NCBI GenBank assembly: GCA_946614685.1
Contig: CAMOHF010000108.1
Coordinates: 1 to 5,217 of the forward strand
Length of the DNA: 5,217 nt
From: an uncultured Clostridia bacterium
GTDB lineage: Bacteria > Bacillota > Clostridia > Lachnospirales > Lachnospiraceae
Reading direction: 5' to 3'
The notes beneath the pieces are model-generated. The model was not told where the DNA came from. It saw only the letters and a list, made by a program, of their open reading frames with translations, and did not search any database. Position numbers and translations under genes: made by a program. Of the stretch, positions 1 through 5,217 are shown one piece after another; position 1 is the stretch's first letter; every line of letters begins with the position of its first letter.

Positions 1-916
1 GGAGAGACAGGATGAAGATCAGGAAGAAGAGCGCCTTGATGGGCTCCACCGTCAGTATAAAGAATGCGCAGGTCGCCATTCCGATAAATGCACCGACGAC
101 GGGGATTAAAGCGGTAAATGCCATGATCACACCCGACATGACCGCATAGGGAAGGCGCAGGATCAGCATACCGATGGCACAAAGCGTACCGAGGATCATA
201 GCGTCCGTAGCCTGTGCCACGAAGAATCCGCGAAAGTTGGTGTTTAAGAGTGAAAACAGTTTGATCAGCTTATCGCCCTTCGGAAGATAGGTGTTGATCA
301 GTCCCGTAAACTGTCTCGCAAGCTTCTCCTTGCCCGCAAGGATGTAGATGGAGAAGAAGATTCCGATACCGACTCTCGCGATAACAGAGACAATGGTAGA
401 CGCGGAGGATACGATCATACCGACAGCGCCCGATGCTCCGTTCGCCAGGAAACCTCCCACCTTCTCGACCATAGACATGATATCCTTCTCCGAAGGAAGG
501 TTGCTCAGCAGGTCTCTTGCATAAGGCCCGATATATTTGTGATTCTGAACCTTGGCAAGCAGTTCCGGCACCTTATCCCGGATGGCTTCCACCAGCATGG
601 AAATGCTGTTTACAAGTTCCGGCACGATGAACTGGATCAGAATAGCGATCACGCAGATCACGATCAGATACGCAAGCACCAGAGAGATTGTCCGTGCAAT
701 CCCCTGCTTTATCCTGCCCTTTTTATTGATGATTTTTTCGATTGAGGACATAGGAATATTGACGATAAATGCGATTCCCATACCGATAAACAGACCGCGT
801 CCCGCTTCGAGTACCATACCCACAAAGGAGATCGCCGAGTCCCAGTATTTATAGATCAAAAACAGTACAAAGATCACCACACAGGTTGGCATGTACTTTT
901 GGTATTTTTCCTTCAT
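1..916 (-). CDS. AI-2E (PerM/TqsA) family membrane transporter, C-terminus cut by window edge
   Basis: I translated this reading frame directly; it is open from the ATG at 916-914 to the left edge, giving 305 residues without a stop. The protein is strongly hydrophobic, with N-terminal membrane segments at about residues 10-23 and 41-55, a long one near 75-97, an amphipathic middle (about 98-160), and then a cluster of C-terminal segments. The stretch ALIPVVGAFIG near residues 269-279, preceded by LPYAVMSGV, is the hallmark of the AI-2E transporter family (PF01594). Family members usually have about 340-400 residues, so some 40-100 are missing off the edge. The family includes the proposed AI-2 exporter TqsA and Na+/H+ antiporter-like members; the substrate cannot be told from sequence. 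An AGGAAG ribosome binding site lies just upstream of the start. It follows cbiB by 41 nt in the same direction and may have its own promoter. Family assignment is firm; a role in cobamide metabolism is unproven. Confidence 0.9.
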   Translation of the reverse strand, partial: MKEKYQKYMPTCVVIFVLFLIYKYWDSAISFVGMVLEAGRGLFIGMGIAFIVNIPMSSIEKIINKKGRIKQGIARTISLVLAYLIVICVIAILIQFIVPELVNSISMLVEAIRDKVPELLAKVQNHKYIGPYARDLLSNLPSEKDIMSMVEKVGGFLANGASGAVGMIVSSASTIVSVIARVGIGIFFSIYILAGKEKLARQFTGLINTYLPKGDKLIKLFSLLNTNFRGFFVAQATDAMILGTLCAIGMLILRLPYAVMSGVIMAFTALIPVVGAFIGMATCAFFILTVEPIKALFFLIFILSL

Positions 917-946
917 AACGTCTTCCTTTCCTTCGTTTTCTCCCGC

Positions 947-975
947 ATTATAACAGTTTATGGGATGAGTAGCAA
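947..975 (-). promoter_or_regulatory. Candidate sigma-A promoter for the AI-2E transporter gene
   Basis: Read on the minus strand, TTGCTA (975-970) is followed by a 17-nt spacer and a perfect TATAAT (952-947). The -35 matches the consensus at 4 of 6 positions. It overlaps the last codons of cbiB and would start transcription near 940, leaving a short leader of about 24 nt that carries the transporter's AGGAAG site. Read-through from the cob operon is also possible, since no terminator is visible between the two genes. Confidence 0.5.
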
Positions 976-1986
976 GCAAGTAAGCGCAAGAGCCACCGCA
1001 AGAATTGCCGTCGCATACATCAAAACATTGGCTCTTTTGATGTCCGCCGCTTCAATCTCCCTTCGCCCGACTCCTATGTAAGGCTTCTCGCAAACCACGC
1101 CGAAATAGGAGGCCGGTCCCGCAAGCCGTAATCCAAGTGCTCCCGCGCATACCGATTCCGTCTGTGCGGAGTTCGGGCTTTTATGATGATATCTGTCTGT
1201 CCACCACACCGCGCATGCGCCGGCCGGGTGGAGTACTTTCATAAAAGGTTTCAGAAGAAATGTACCGAGCATCATCAGAAAAGCTGCCAGTCGCGACGGG
1301 ATCAGATTGGAAAGATCATCCAGCCGCGCCGCCACCGTACCGAAATAACGGTAACGATTGTTTTTATATCCGATCATGGAGTCCATGGTATTCACGGCCT
1401 TGTAGCCGTAGACCCCCGGCAGACCAAGTATCGCCAGAAAAAAAAGCGGTGCCACCACGCCATCCGAAGTGCTCTCTGCAACGGTTTCCACAGCCGCGCG
1501 CGCAACGCCCGCACGGTCCAGGGCATTCGTGTCTCTCCCGACGATCATGGATACAGCCCTTCTCGCATCTTCGATCTCTCCGTCGGCAAGCGCACGAAAC
1601 ACCTTCATACTCTCCTTTCGAAGAGAGGTGACCGCAAGCATACGATAGGCAAGCACCCCTTCCGCGATCACACGCAGCATATGATCCACTCGTTCAAGCA
1701 AAAGAAGAACCACTACGGCAAATCCGATGGAAAGCCCCATCACAAGGAGTGCGAGGATCCCGCCGGCAATCCTCTTTTTTATCCTGTCTTCGTCACGCGT
1801 CTTCTCCCAGTCCGCATCCGATGCGGCATCCGCCGGACCACGTATTCCGAAAAGTCTGCGCAGCGCCTTCTCCAAAAATGAAATCAGGCATCCCATAATC
1901 CCGACGGGATGCCACATAAACCTCGGATCTCCGAGCAAAAGATCCAGACCGAATGCAATTGTAACAACCAGAGCACGATCCGTCAT
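958..1986 (-). CDS. cbiB: Adenosylcobinamide-phosphate synthase (CbiB/CobD)
   Basis: This 342-residue membrane protein belongs to the CbiB/CobD family, which attaches (R)-1-amino-2-propanol O-2-phosphate (or ethanolamine phosphate in some organisms) to adenosylcobyric acid to make adenosylcobinamide phosphate. Signature blocks appear in order: LLGDP (17-21) and HPV (26-28), VGRDT (149-153), ETVAESTSDGVVAPL (167-181), YKAVNTMDSMIGYKN (195-209), ARLDDLSNLIPSRL (220-233), HKSPNSAQTES (268-278), and a C-terminal LAGPASYFG...KP segment. Hydrophobic stretches near residues 75-97, 180-193, 235-252 and 324-341 fit a multi-pass membrane protein. A charged insert (about 49-72) separates the first two segments. 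The start is supported by AGGAG at 1993-1997, six bases upstream. It is the last cob gene of the operon, 3 nt after the short CobU-like gene. One oddity is that residue 172 is Ser where the family usually has Asn (AENTSDG). Confidence 0.96.
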   Translation of the reverse strand: MTDRALVVTIAFGLDLLLGDPRFMWHPVGIMGCLISFLEKALRRLFGIRGPADAASDADWEKTRDEDRIKKRIAGGILALLVMGLSIGFAVVVLLLLERVDHMLRVIAEGVLAYRMLAVTSLRKESMKVFRALADGEIEDARRAVSMIVGRDTNALDRAGVARAAVETVAESTSDGVVAPLFFLAILGLPGVYGYKAVNTMDSMIGYKNNRYRYFGTVAARLDDLSNLIPSRLAAFLMMLGTFLLKPFMKVLHPAGACAVWWTDRYHHKSPNSAQTESVCAGALGLRLAGPASYFGVVCEKPYIGVGRREIEAADIKRANVLMYATAILAVALALTCLLLIP

Positions 1987-1989
1987 ATC

Positions 1990-2334
1990 CTACTCCTGTT
2001 TAAGGATCTGCGGCACACCGCAGATCATGCGGATCACGGTATCGGCATGTGCGGCAAGCAAACAGTTTACACGACCGTTCATCTCTCGATACGCTCGCTC
2101 CTTCTCCTCCATCGGTACCACGCCAAGTCCCATCTCCGTTCCGATGATCACCAGTTTGTCTGCGGCGTCCACATGACTCACAAGTGCCTCGGCCTCGGCG
2201 ATCGGGTCTCTGCCCTGCTCGATCTGATTCTTCACCCAGTCCTTATAATTGTCGATCACCTTGTATCCCGAATTAAAATGTTCTGCGGCATAAGCGGTCT
2301 TCCCGCTTGAAGCGCCTCCTACGATAAAGATCAT
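1990..2334 (-). CDS. Short CobU-like P-loop protein lacking the guanylylation segment
   Basis: This 114-residue protein resembles CobU (adenosylcobinamide kinase / adenosylcobinamide-phosphate guanylyltransferase) but is about 60 residues shorter than the usual 175-185. It keeps the N-terminal P-loop GGASSGKT (6-13) and the C-terminal half: IIGTEMGLGVVP (63-74), corresponding to the NEVGxGIVP block, then NGRVNCLLAAHAD (86-98) and ICGVPQILK (104-112). Missing are the central RHR histidine segment that receives GMP in CobU and the following LxE..T..xxN block; in their place is a short stretch (about 20-55). The protein is intact, and its AGGAG site (2341-2345) overlaps the cobS stop codon, so it is translated as part of the operon. 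It may be a kinase-only paralogue, a structural partner of the full-length CobU, or a regulator. The family is clear, the activity is not. Automated annotation would probably call it CobU. Confidence 0.85.
   Translation of the reverse strand: MIFIVGGASSGKTAYAAEHFNSGYKVIDNYKDWVKNQIEQGRDPIAEAEALVSHVDAADKLVIIGTEMGLGVVPMEEKERAYREMNGRVNCLLAAHADTVIRMICGVPQILKQE
1993..1997 (-). promoter_or_regulatory. Ribosome binding site of cbiB
   Basis: AGGAG on the minus strand lies in the last codons of the short CobU-like gene, six bases before the cbiB ATG. The upstream stop TAG sits between the site and the start, an arrangement typical of translational coupling, and it fixes the cbiB start. Confidence 0.75.
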
Positions 2335-2340
2335 ATCCTT

Positions 2341-2345
2341 CTCCT
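2341..2345 (-). promoter_or_regulatory. Ribosome binding site of the short CobU-like gene
   Basis: AGGAG on the minus strand overlaps the cobS stop codon (TAG, 2346-2344) and lies six bases before the ATG at 2334. This supports a genuine 114-codon gene starting there rather than the broken remnant of a longer one. Confidence 0.75.
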
Positions 2346-3144
2346 AAAAAAGTGTCATCAGGCGTTCCGAAAAGACAAGTACGAAAAGAATCGCAAGCTC
2401 CGTTCCCTGCAGAAACCAGCCCGCAAGATCCCCGGTGATTCCTCCGAAATACTTGTATGCAACATGACGATAGCGTGCAAAAGACAAAAGCCCGACCACC
2501 ATCGCAAGTTCTCCGTAAAACACATCCACAAGCGCAAACAAAAGCACGCACAGCACCAGTTCCGCAAGCAAAATAATCCTCACGCGCCCGGCGTCCGTAC
2601 GCGCTTCCTCCGCAGCCATTCCGTCAGATTTCGCCAACCGAAGCGTTACGACCGAAAGACCCGACAGCACACGCTCATAGACAAAAGACAGTGCGAAGAC
2701 CACCTGATATCTTCCGATCCCGTAAAACCCGAAAAAGGCGTAGGATGCCCCATAGGATATCGACGCTTCGGTCAACCCGAAGTACGCAAGAAAGTACACG
2801 CAGGCCGCGATCACCGCAAAGGCTCCGACATGCGGGTCTTTCAGGATCTTTAATTTCTCTTCCCTGTCCTTCCAGGAACTTCTCGCATCCGTCACATCGA
2901 GGTATCCGTCCATATGGATCCCGCCCGTCACAAGCAGCGGCAGGATCGTACAAAGCGCAGCAGTAAGCATCGGGGTAAGCGCAAGCTTCCATGCCGCCGC
3001 AAAAAGCAGCAGTTCAAGTGCACCGATCACCGCACCGACAAACGGAAAAAAGCACAGGGCGTACCTGTTGCTTTTTTCATCCCACTTCACGCGCGGAACA
3101 GGGATCCTGGAATAAGTTGAAAATGCAAGAAGCAGCGATCTCAT
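2344..3144 (-). CDS. cobS: Adenosylcobinamide-GDP ribazoletransferase (cobalamin synthase, CobS)
   Basis: This 266-residue integral membrane protein joins adenosylcobinamide-GDP to alpha-ribazole (or its 5'-phosphate), closing the lower nucleotide loop of the cobamide. Family features are FSTYSRIPVP (8-17) at the N-terminus, the acidic motif GGIHMDGYLDVTDA (74-87, with Asp79, Asp83 and Asp86) and KDPHVGAF (102-109, with Asp103). The acidic residues are the presumed Mg2+/substrate-binding groups. Hydrophobic segments alternate through the rest (about 32-52, 58-73, 107-124, 190-220), and length is close to the usual 245-270. The start is set by the ATGA overlap with cobU and a GGAGGAG site (3155-3161) inside the cobU tail. 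No lower-ligand activating gene (cobT) and no cobC phosphatase are visible in the window. Confidence 0.96.
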   Translation of the reverse strand: MRSLLLAFSTYSRIPVPRVKWDEKSNRYALCFFPFVGAVIGALELLLFAAAWKLALTPMLTAALCTILPLLVTGGIHMDGYLDVTDARSSWKDREEKLKILKDPHVGAFAVIAACVYFLAYFGLTEASISYGASYAFFGFYGIGRYQVVFALSFVYERVLSGLSVVTLRLAKSDGMAAEEARTDAGRVRIILLAELVLCVLLFALVDVFYGELAMVVGLLSFARYRHVAYKYFGGITGDLAGWFLQGTELAILFVLVFSERLMTLF

Positions 3145-3665
3145 TGCTTCAAATCTCCTCCGGGTTTTATAACAACCGGAATTCCGCAGACGACTTCCGT
3201 CACGGTATCCGCCTTCGAAGCGATCCGGTTCGTAATTTGACTAAGGCGATCGACAAACCTCACAACCTCGGCATCATATCGACTCAGATCTTCCGAAGTG
3301 ATTTCATTTGCCACCACTACGATATCACGTTCAGGCGTATCCGTAAAGCATTCCTCCGACACAACACCCTCGGAAGAGAAAAATTCATTCGCGATAAGGT
3401 TGGTCAGATCCTCCACCAGGAAGACCCCGCATCTTCCGTAAAAGGCATCCGAAATCCGTGTCGGACACTCGACGGTTACGTATCCCTTTCCTTCCCGAAG
3501 TTTCCTGTGGCGACGGATTCTCTCGCTCGCCGCATCGCTTCCGTCATCGCGCATGGTCGCAATATAGTACAGGTTTCGCCCGTCCTTTGCAAGTGACCGG
3601 CCAAGTGCCTCCGCATATTCGGATTTTCCGCTGCCGGCTCCGCCGGTCACCATATGAATTGCCAT
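3141..3665 (-). CDS. cobU: Adenosylcobinamide kinase / adenosylcobinamide-phosphate guanylyltransferase (CobU)
   Basis: This 174-residue cytoplasmic enzyme phosphorylates adenosylcobinamide and then transfers GMP from GTP to give adenosylcobinamide-GDP. Visible features are the P-loop GGAGSGKS (8-15), LYYIATM (32-38), RIRRHRKLR (49-57), in which His53 aligns with the GMP-carrying histidine of Salmonella CobU, TVEC (64-67), and FLVEDLTNLIANEF (82-95), the Walker B-like block. The C-terminal ITNRIASKADTVTEVVCGIPVVIK portion (144-167) also fits the family. The usual NEVGxGIVP block is degenerate: NEI (120-122) is kept, but GxGIVP is replaced by TSEDLSRY. The start at 3665 forms TAATG with a preceding small ORF and has GAAGG four bases upstream; Met5 is a less likely alternative. 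The gene overlaps cobS by 4 nt and heads the annotated part of the cobamide operon. Confidence 0.94.
   Translation of the reverse strand: MAIHMVTGGAGSGKSEYAEALGRSLAKDGRNLYYIATMRDDGSDAASERIRRHRKLREGKGYVTVECPTRISDAFYGRCGVFLVEDLTNLIANEFFSSEGVVSEECFTDTPERDIVVVANEITSEDLSRYDAEVVRFVDRLSQITNRIASKADTVTEVVCGIPVVIKPGGDLKQ
3155..3161 (-). promoter_or_regulatory. Ribosome binding site of cobS inside cobU
   Basis: GGAGGAG on the minus strand, ten bases before the cobS ATG at 3144, lies within the last codons of cobU. With the ATGA stop/start overlap it indicates translational coupling and selects this cobS start. Confidence 0.75.
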
Positions 3666-3766
3666 TATTCCTTCTTGTTTCCTTCCATCATCTTAACGTA
3701 CTCGTCGGGAAGATCCTGACCGTTCGGCAGATACACCGACGCCTTGAATCCAAAGACATCGAACAT
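3665..3766 (-). CDS. Putative 33-residue small protein or leader peptide upstream of cobU
   Basis: A 34-codon ORF begins with ATG at 3766-3764, reading MFDVFGFKASVYLPNG and ending in MMEGNKKE. Its TAA shares one base with the cobU ATG (TAATG). An in-frame TAG seven codons upstream rules out a longer form on this frame. Coding signs are third positions rich in G/C (about two thirds, like the neighbouring genes), the stop/start coupling, and placement of the whole ORF between the promoter (-10 at 3793-3798) and cobU. Against it, the ribosome binding site is weak (only GGA nearby) and the leader before the ATG would be only about 20 nt. The product has no signal peptide, no membrane segment and no domain I recognise; it is mixed acidic and basic with a hydrophilic lysine-rich tail. 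It may be a small partner protein, a translation-initiation aid for cobU, or chance. Confidence 0.5.
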   Translation of the reverse strand: MFDVFGFKASVYLPNGQDLPDEYVKMMEGNKKE

Positions 3767-3792
3767 TCGAGTCCATGATTCACACTATCACA

Positions 3793-3821
3793 ATTATACA
3801 ATACGACAGTCATAAAAAACA
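3793..3821 (-). promoter_or_regulatory. Promoter of the cobU-cobS-cbiB operon
   Basis: A perfect TATAAT (3798-3793, minus strand) lies directly downstream of the aroF terminator. The region 17 nt upstream reads TGTTTT (3821-3816), a poor -35, so the promoter may rely on the -10 plus the AT-rich upstream tract, or on an activator. Predicted transcription start is near 3786, giving a leader of about 120 nt before cobU. No B12-box (GCCACTG) or cobalamin-riboswitch fold is visible in that leader. Confidence 0.6.
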
Positions 3822-3825
3822 CACA

Positions 3826-3849
3826 AAAAACCCGCTTTCGCGGGTTTTT
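3826..3849 (-). terminator. Intrinsic terminator of aroF (symmetrical, possibly bidirectional)
   Basis: A perfect 10-bp stem pairs 3826-3835 with 3840-3849. On the minus strand it reads AAAAACCCGC, a GAAA tetraloop, then GCGGGTTTTTT. It begins about 10 nt after the aroF stop codon and ends in a run of six T. Because A and T runs flank the GC core, it could also stop plus-strand transcripts. It separates aroF from the cobU operon. Confidence 0.93.
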
Positions 3850-3859
3850 CGTATCTTTT

Positions 3860-4894
3860 TTACGCAAGTTCGGCAAGTTCGAGCAGAAGCTTTTCGGTCT
3901 TCTCCCAACCGAGACAGGGATCCGTGATGGACTTACCGTATACGCCCTCACCGATCTTCTGTGCTCCGTCCTCGATGTAGCTTTCGATCATCAGACCTTT
4001 TACAAGTCCGTGAAGGTCCGTGTTGAGTCTGCGGCTGTGCATGACATCCTTCGCAATACGGATCTGCTCTAAGTACTGCTTTCCGGAATTGTTATGATTC
4101 GTATCGATGATAACCGTGGGATTCGCAAGTCCAAGTTCATCGTAAGCGTCCGAAACGCGACGCAAATCTTCATAGTGATAGTTCGGTCTGCTGTGTCCGA
4201 ACTTATCTACATAGCCGCGGAGGATCGCATGTGCAAGCGGATTACCCTCTGTCTTGACTTCCCATCCGCGATACAGGAACTTCTGAGGATTCTGTGCCGC
4301 GATAATGGAGTTCATCATCACGGAGAGATCACCGCCCGTGGGATTCTTCATACCGGCAGGGATACCGATGCCGCTTGCCACAAGTCTGTGCTGCTGGTCC
4401 TCAACCGAGCGCGCACCGATTGCCACGTATGAAAGCAGATCAGACAGGTATCTGTGATTCTCCGGATAGAGCATCTCCTCGGCACAGGTAAACCCTGTCT
4501 CCTCAACCACACGTCTGTGCATCTTTCTGATGGCGATAATGCCCTCGAGCATATCCTCCTCCCCTTCGGGATTCGGCTGATGCAGCATGCCCTTGTATCC
4601 GAGTCCTGTGGTTCTCGGCTTATTCGTATAAACACGGGGGATCACAAAGATCTTATCCTTGATCTTCTCGGCTACGCCAGCAAGTCTCTCCATATAATCA
4701 AGAACCGCGTCCTCACGATCAGCCGAGCAGGGACCGATGATGGCTACAAAACGATCATCCTTTCCCGTAAAGATATCCTCGATTTCCTTATCGCGCTGCG
4801 CCTTTAACGCAATCGCCTTCTCGCTTAACGGATACTGCTCCTTGATCTCCTTGGGGATTGGCAGTTTTCTGATAAATTCCATTTCCTTGGCCAT
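3860..4894 (-). CDS. aroF: 3-deoxy-7-phosphoheptulonate (DAHP) synthase, class I
   Basis: This 344-residue cytoplasmic enzyme condenses phosphoenolpyruvate with erythrose 4-phosphate, the first step of the shikimate pathway to aromatic amino acids. It is a TIM-barrel of the AroF/G/H type, close to the 350 residues of E. coli AroG. The metal ligands can be placed: Cys56 in IGPCS (53-57), His267 in DTNHNNS (264-270), Glu304 in MIESYIEDG (302-310) and Asp325 in SITDPCLGWE (322-331). Substrate-binding blocks are KPRTTGLGYKG (92-102), GARSVEDQQHR (160-170) and ASGIGIPAGMKN (173-184). No extra regulatory domain (ACT or chorismate mutase) is fused; in the E. coli enzymes feedback sites lie in the N-terminal extension and barrel loops, so inhibitor specificity cannot be called here. 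AGGAG (4904-4908) supports the start. The gene has its own promoter and terminator although it sits between cbiC and cobU. Confidence 0.96.
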   Translation of the reverse strand: MAKEMEFIRKLPIPKEIKEQYPLSEKAIALKAQRDKEIEDIFTGKDDRFVAIIGPCSADREDAVLDYMERLAGVAEKIKDKIFVIPRVYTNKPRTTGLGYKGMLHQPNPEGEEDMLEGIIAIRKMHRRVVEETGFTCAEEMLYPENHRYLSDLLSYVAIGARSVEDQQHRLVASGIGIPAGMKNPTGGDLSVMMNSIIAAQNPQKFLYRGWEVKTEGNPLAHAILRGYVDKFGHSRPNYHYEDLRRVSDAYDELGLANPTVIIDTNHNNSGKQYLEQIRIAKDVMHSRRLNTDLHGLVKGLMIESYIEDGAQKIGEGVYGKSITDPCLGWEKTEKLLLELAELA

Positions 4895-4903
4895 GATTTG
4901 TTA

Positions 4904-4908
4904 CTCCT
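4904..4908 (-). promoter_or_regulatory. Ribosome binding site of aroF
   Basis: AGGAG on the minus strand, nine bases before the ATG at 4894. There is no other in-frame start with a comparable site, so it fixes the aroF start. Confidence 0.8.
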
Positions 4909-4949
4909 TTTGTTGCTTATCTTTCTATGTATTTCTTACATGATTCACT

Positions 4950-4978
4950 ATGATACTTCACCGCGTTAAATTTGTAAA
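4950..4978 (-). promoter_or_regulatory. Sigma-A promoter of aroF
   Basis: On the minus strand, TTTACA (4978-4973) and TATCAT (4955-4950) are separated by exactly 17 nt; each hexamer matches the sigma-A consensus at five of six positions. Transcription would start near 4943, giving a leader of about 50 nt. The leader shows no hairpin, T-box or Trp/Tyr/Phe-rich leader peptide. The -35 begins 11 nt after the cbiC stop, with no terminator between, so read-through from the upstream cbi operon remains possible. Confidence 0.8.
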
Positions 4979-4988
4979 GAGTTTTTTA

Positions 4989-5217
4989 TCACTTTTTTTC
5001 CATATCATACAGAATCGCATTCACAATGCAGGCGGCGATATTGCTTCCGCCCTTTCTTCCTCTGGCTACAATGTAGGGGACAGGCAGGTCAAAGATTTCC
5101 TCCTTCGCCTCTACCACATTGACAAAACCTACCGGTGCCGCGATCACAGCCTCGGGTAAGAAGCTCCCCTCCTCAAAGAGTTCCCGGATACGAAAGAGCG
5201 CGGTCGGAGCATTGCCC
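4989..5217 (-). CDS. cbiC: Precorrin-8X / cobalt-precorrin-8 methylmutase (CbiC/CobH), C-terminal part
   Basis: The open frame runs in from the right edge and ends at TGA (4991-4989), giving 75 complete codons. The translation opens with GNAPTALFRIRELFEEG, continues with the AAPVGFVNVVEAKE block, then PVPYIVARGRKGGSN, and ends in NAILYDMEKK. These are the conserved C-terminal blocks of CbiC/CobH, which moves a methyl group from C-11 to C-12 of the corrin ring to form (cobalt-)hydrogenobyrinate/cobyrinate. The full protein is normally about 205-220 residues, so roughly two thirds lies outside the window, including the catalytic histidine region. The other genes here are of the anaerobic type, so cbiC is the likelier name. 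It is probably the end of an upstream cbi operon. Confidence 0.93.
   Translation of the reverse strand, partial: GNAPTALFRIRELFEEGSFLPEAVIAAPVGFVNVVEAKEEIFDLPVPYIVARGRKGGSNIAACIVNAILYDMEKK

Noticed and set aside
1183..1881. Plus-strand open frame of 232 codons opposite cbiB
   Set aside because: It lies wholly antisense to a clearly conserved CbiB, its translation is rich in His, Arg, Lys and Cys with no domain pattern, and no convincing promoter or ribosome binding site precedes it.
2991..3596. Plus-strand open frame of 201 codons opposite cobS and cobU
   Set aside because: It spans the antisense of two real genes and their junction, with no recognisable motif; it is a shadow of their codon bias.
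3693..3776. Alternative 27-residue minus-strand ORF in the cobU leader (ATG at 3776)
   Set aside because: It overlaps the 33-residue ORF in another frame, has an atypical Arg/Ser-rich end, lacks a ribosome binding site and is not coupled to cobU.
3688..3951. Minus-strand 87-codon frame from the 3' end of aroF across the terminator
   Set aside because: It begins inside aroF in another frame and runs through the perfect terminator hairpin and the cobU promoter, so it is very unlikely to be expressed.
4936..4941. ATG-TAA start-stop pair at the very beginning of the aroF leader
   Set aside because: Such minimal ORFs can regulate translation, but this one is within a few bases of the predicted transcription start and has no ribosome binding site.
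4895..4943. Attenuator, T-box or aromatic leader peptide ahead of aroF
   Set aside because: The leader of about 50 nt is A-rich, with no stable hairpin, no T-box sequence and no run of aromatic codons.
4992..5000. Run of seven A in the sense strand near the end of cbiC as a possible slippage site
   Set aside because: It encodes the final Glu-Lys-Lys just before the stop; slippage would only change the last residues and no downstream frame continues usefully.

Overview
The window reads as chromosomal DNA of an anaerobic Gram-positive bacterium, most likely a Clostridia member and plausibly Lachnospiraceae. This is inferred from the mid-range GC content, strong AGGAG-type ribosome binding sites, ATG starts, anaerobic-route cobalamin genes (cbi/cob) and the clostridial look of the DAHP synthase and AI-2E transporter. 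No 16S or other species marker is present. Every gene I can support lies on the minus strand, so transcription runs from right (5217) to left (1). No RNA genes, IS elements, CRISPR arrays or prophage genes are visible.

In transcription order: (1) 5217-4989, the C-terminal 75 residues of CbiC, precorrin-8X/cobalt-precorrin-8 methylmutase, cut by the window edge. (2) 4894-3860, a complete class I DAHP synthase (aroF-type) with its own promoter (TTTACA-17-TATCAT) and a strong intrinsic terminator (3826-3849). (3) A second promoter with a perfect TATAAT (3793-3798). It drives a leader with a likely 33-codon small ORF (3766-3665), then a tightly packed cobamide nucleotide-loop operon: cobU (3665-3141), cobS (3144-2344), a short CobU-like P-loop protein (2334-1990) and cbiB/cobD (1986-958). 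Junctions are a 1-nt overlap (TAATG), a 4-nt overlap (ATGA), a 9-nt gap and a 3-nt gap, and several ribosome binding sites sit inside the preceding gene. (4) 916-1, an AI-2E/PerM-family membrane protein, truncated at the left edge, with a possible promoter inside the end of cbiB.

CbiC, CbiB, CobU and CobS cover corrin-ring methyl migration, attachment of the aminopropanol arm, activation of adenosylcobinamide to the GDP form, and joining to the lower-ligand nucleotide. The aroF gene, which starts the shikimate pathway, interrupts this cobalamin series as a self-contained transcription unit. The points most worth a second look are the pair of CobU-family proteins that retain complementary sets of CobU motifs, and the unannotated small ORF coupled to cobU.
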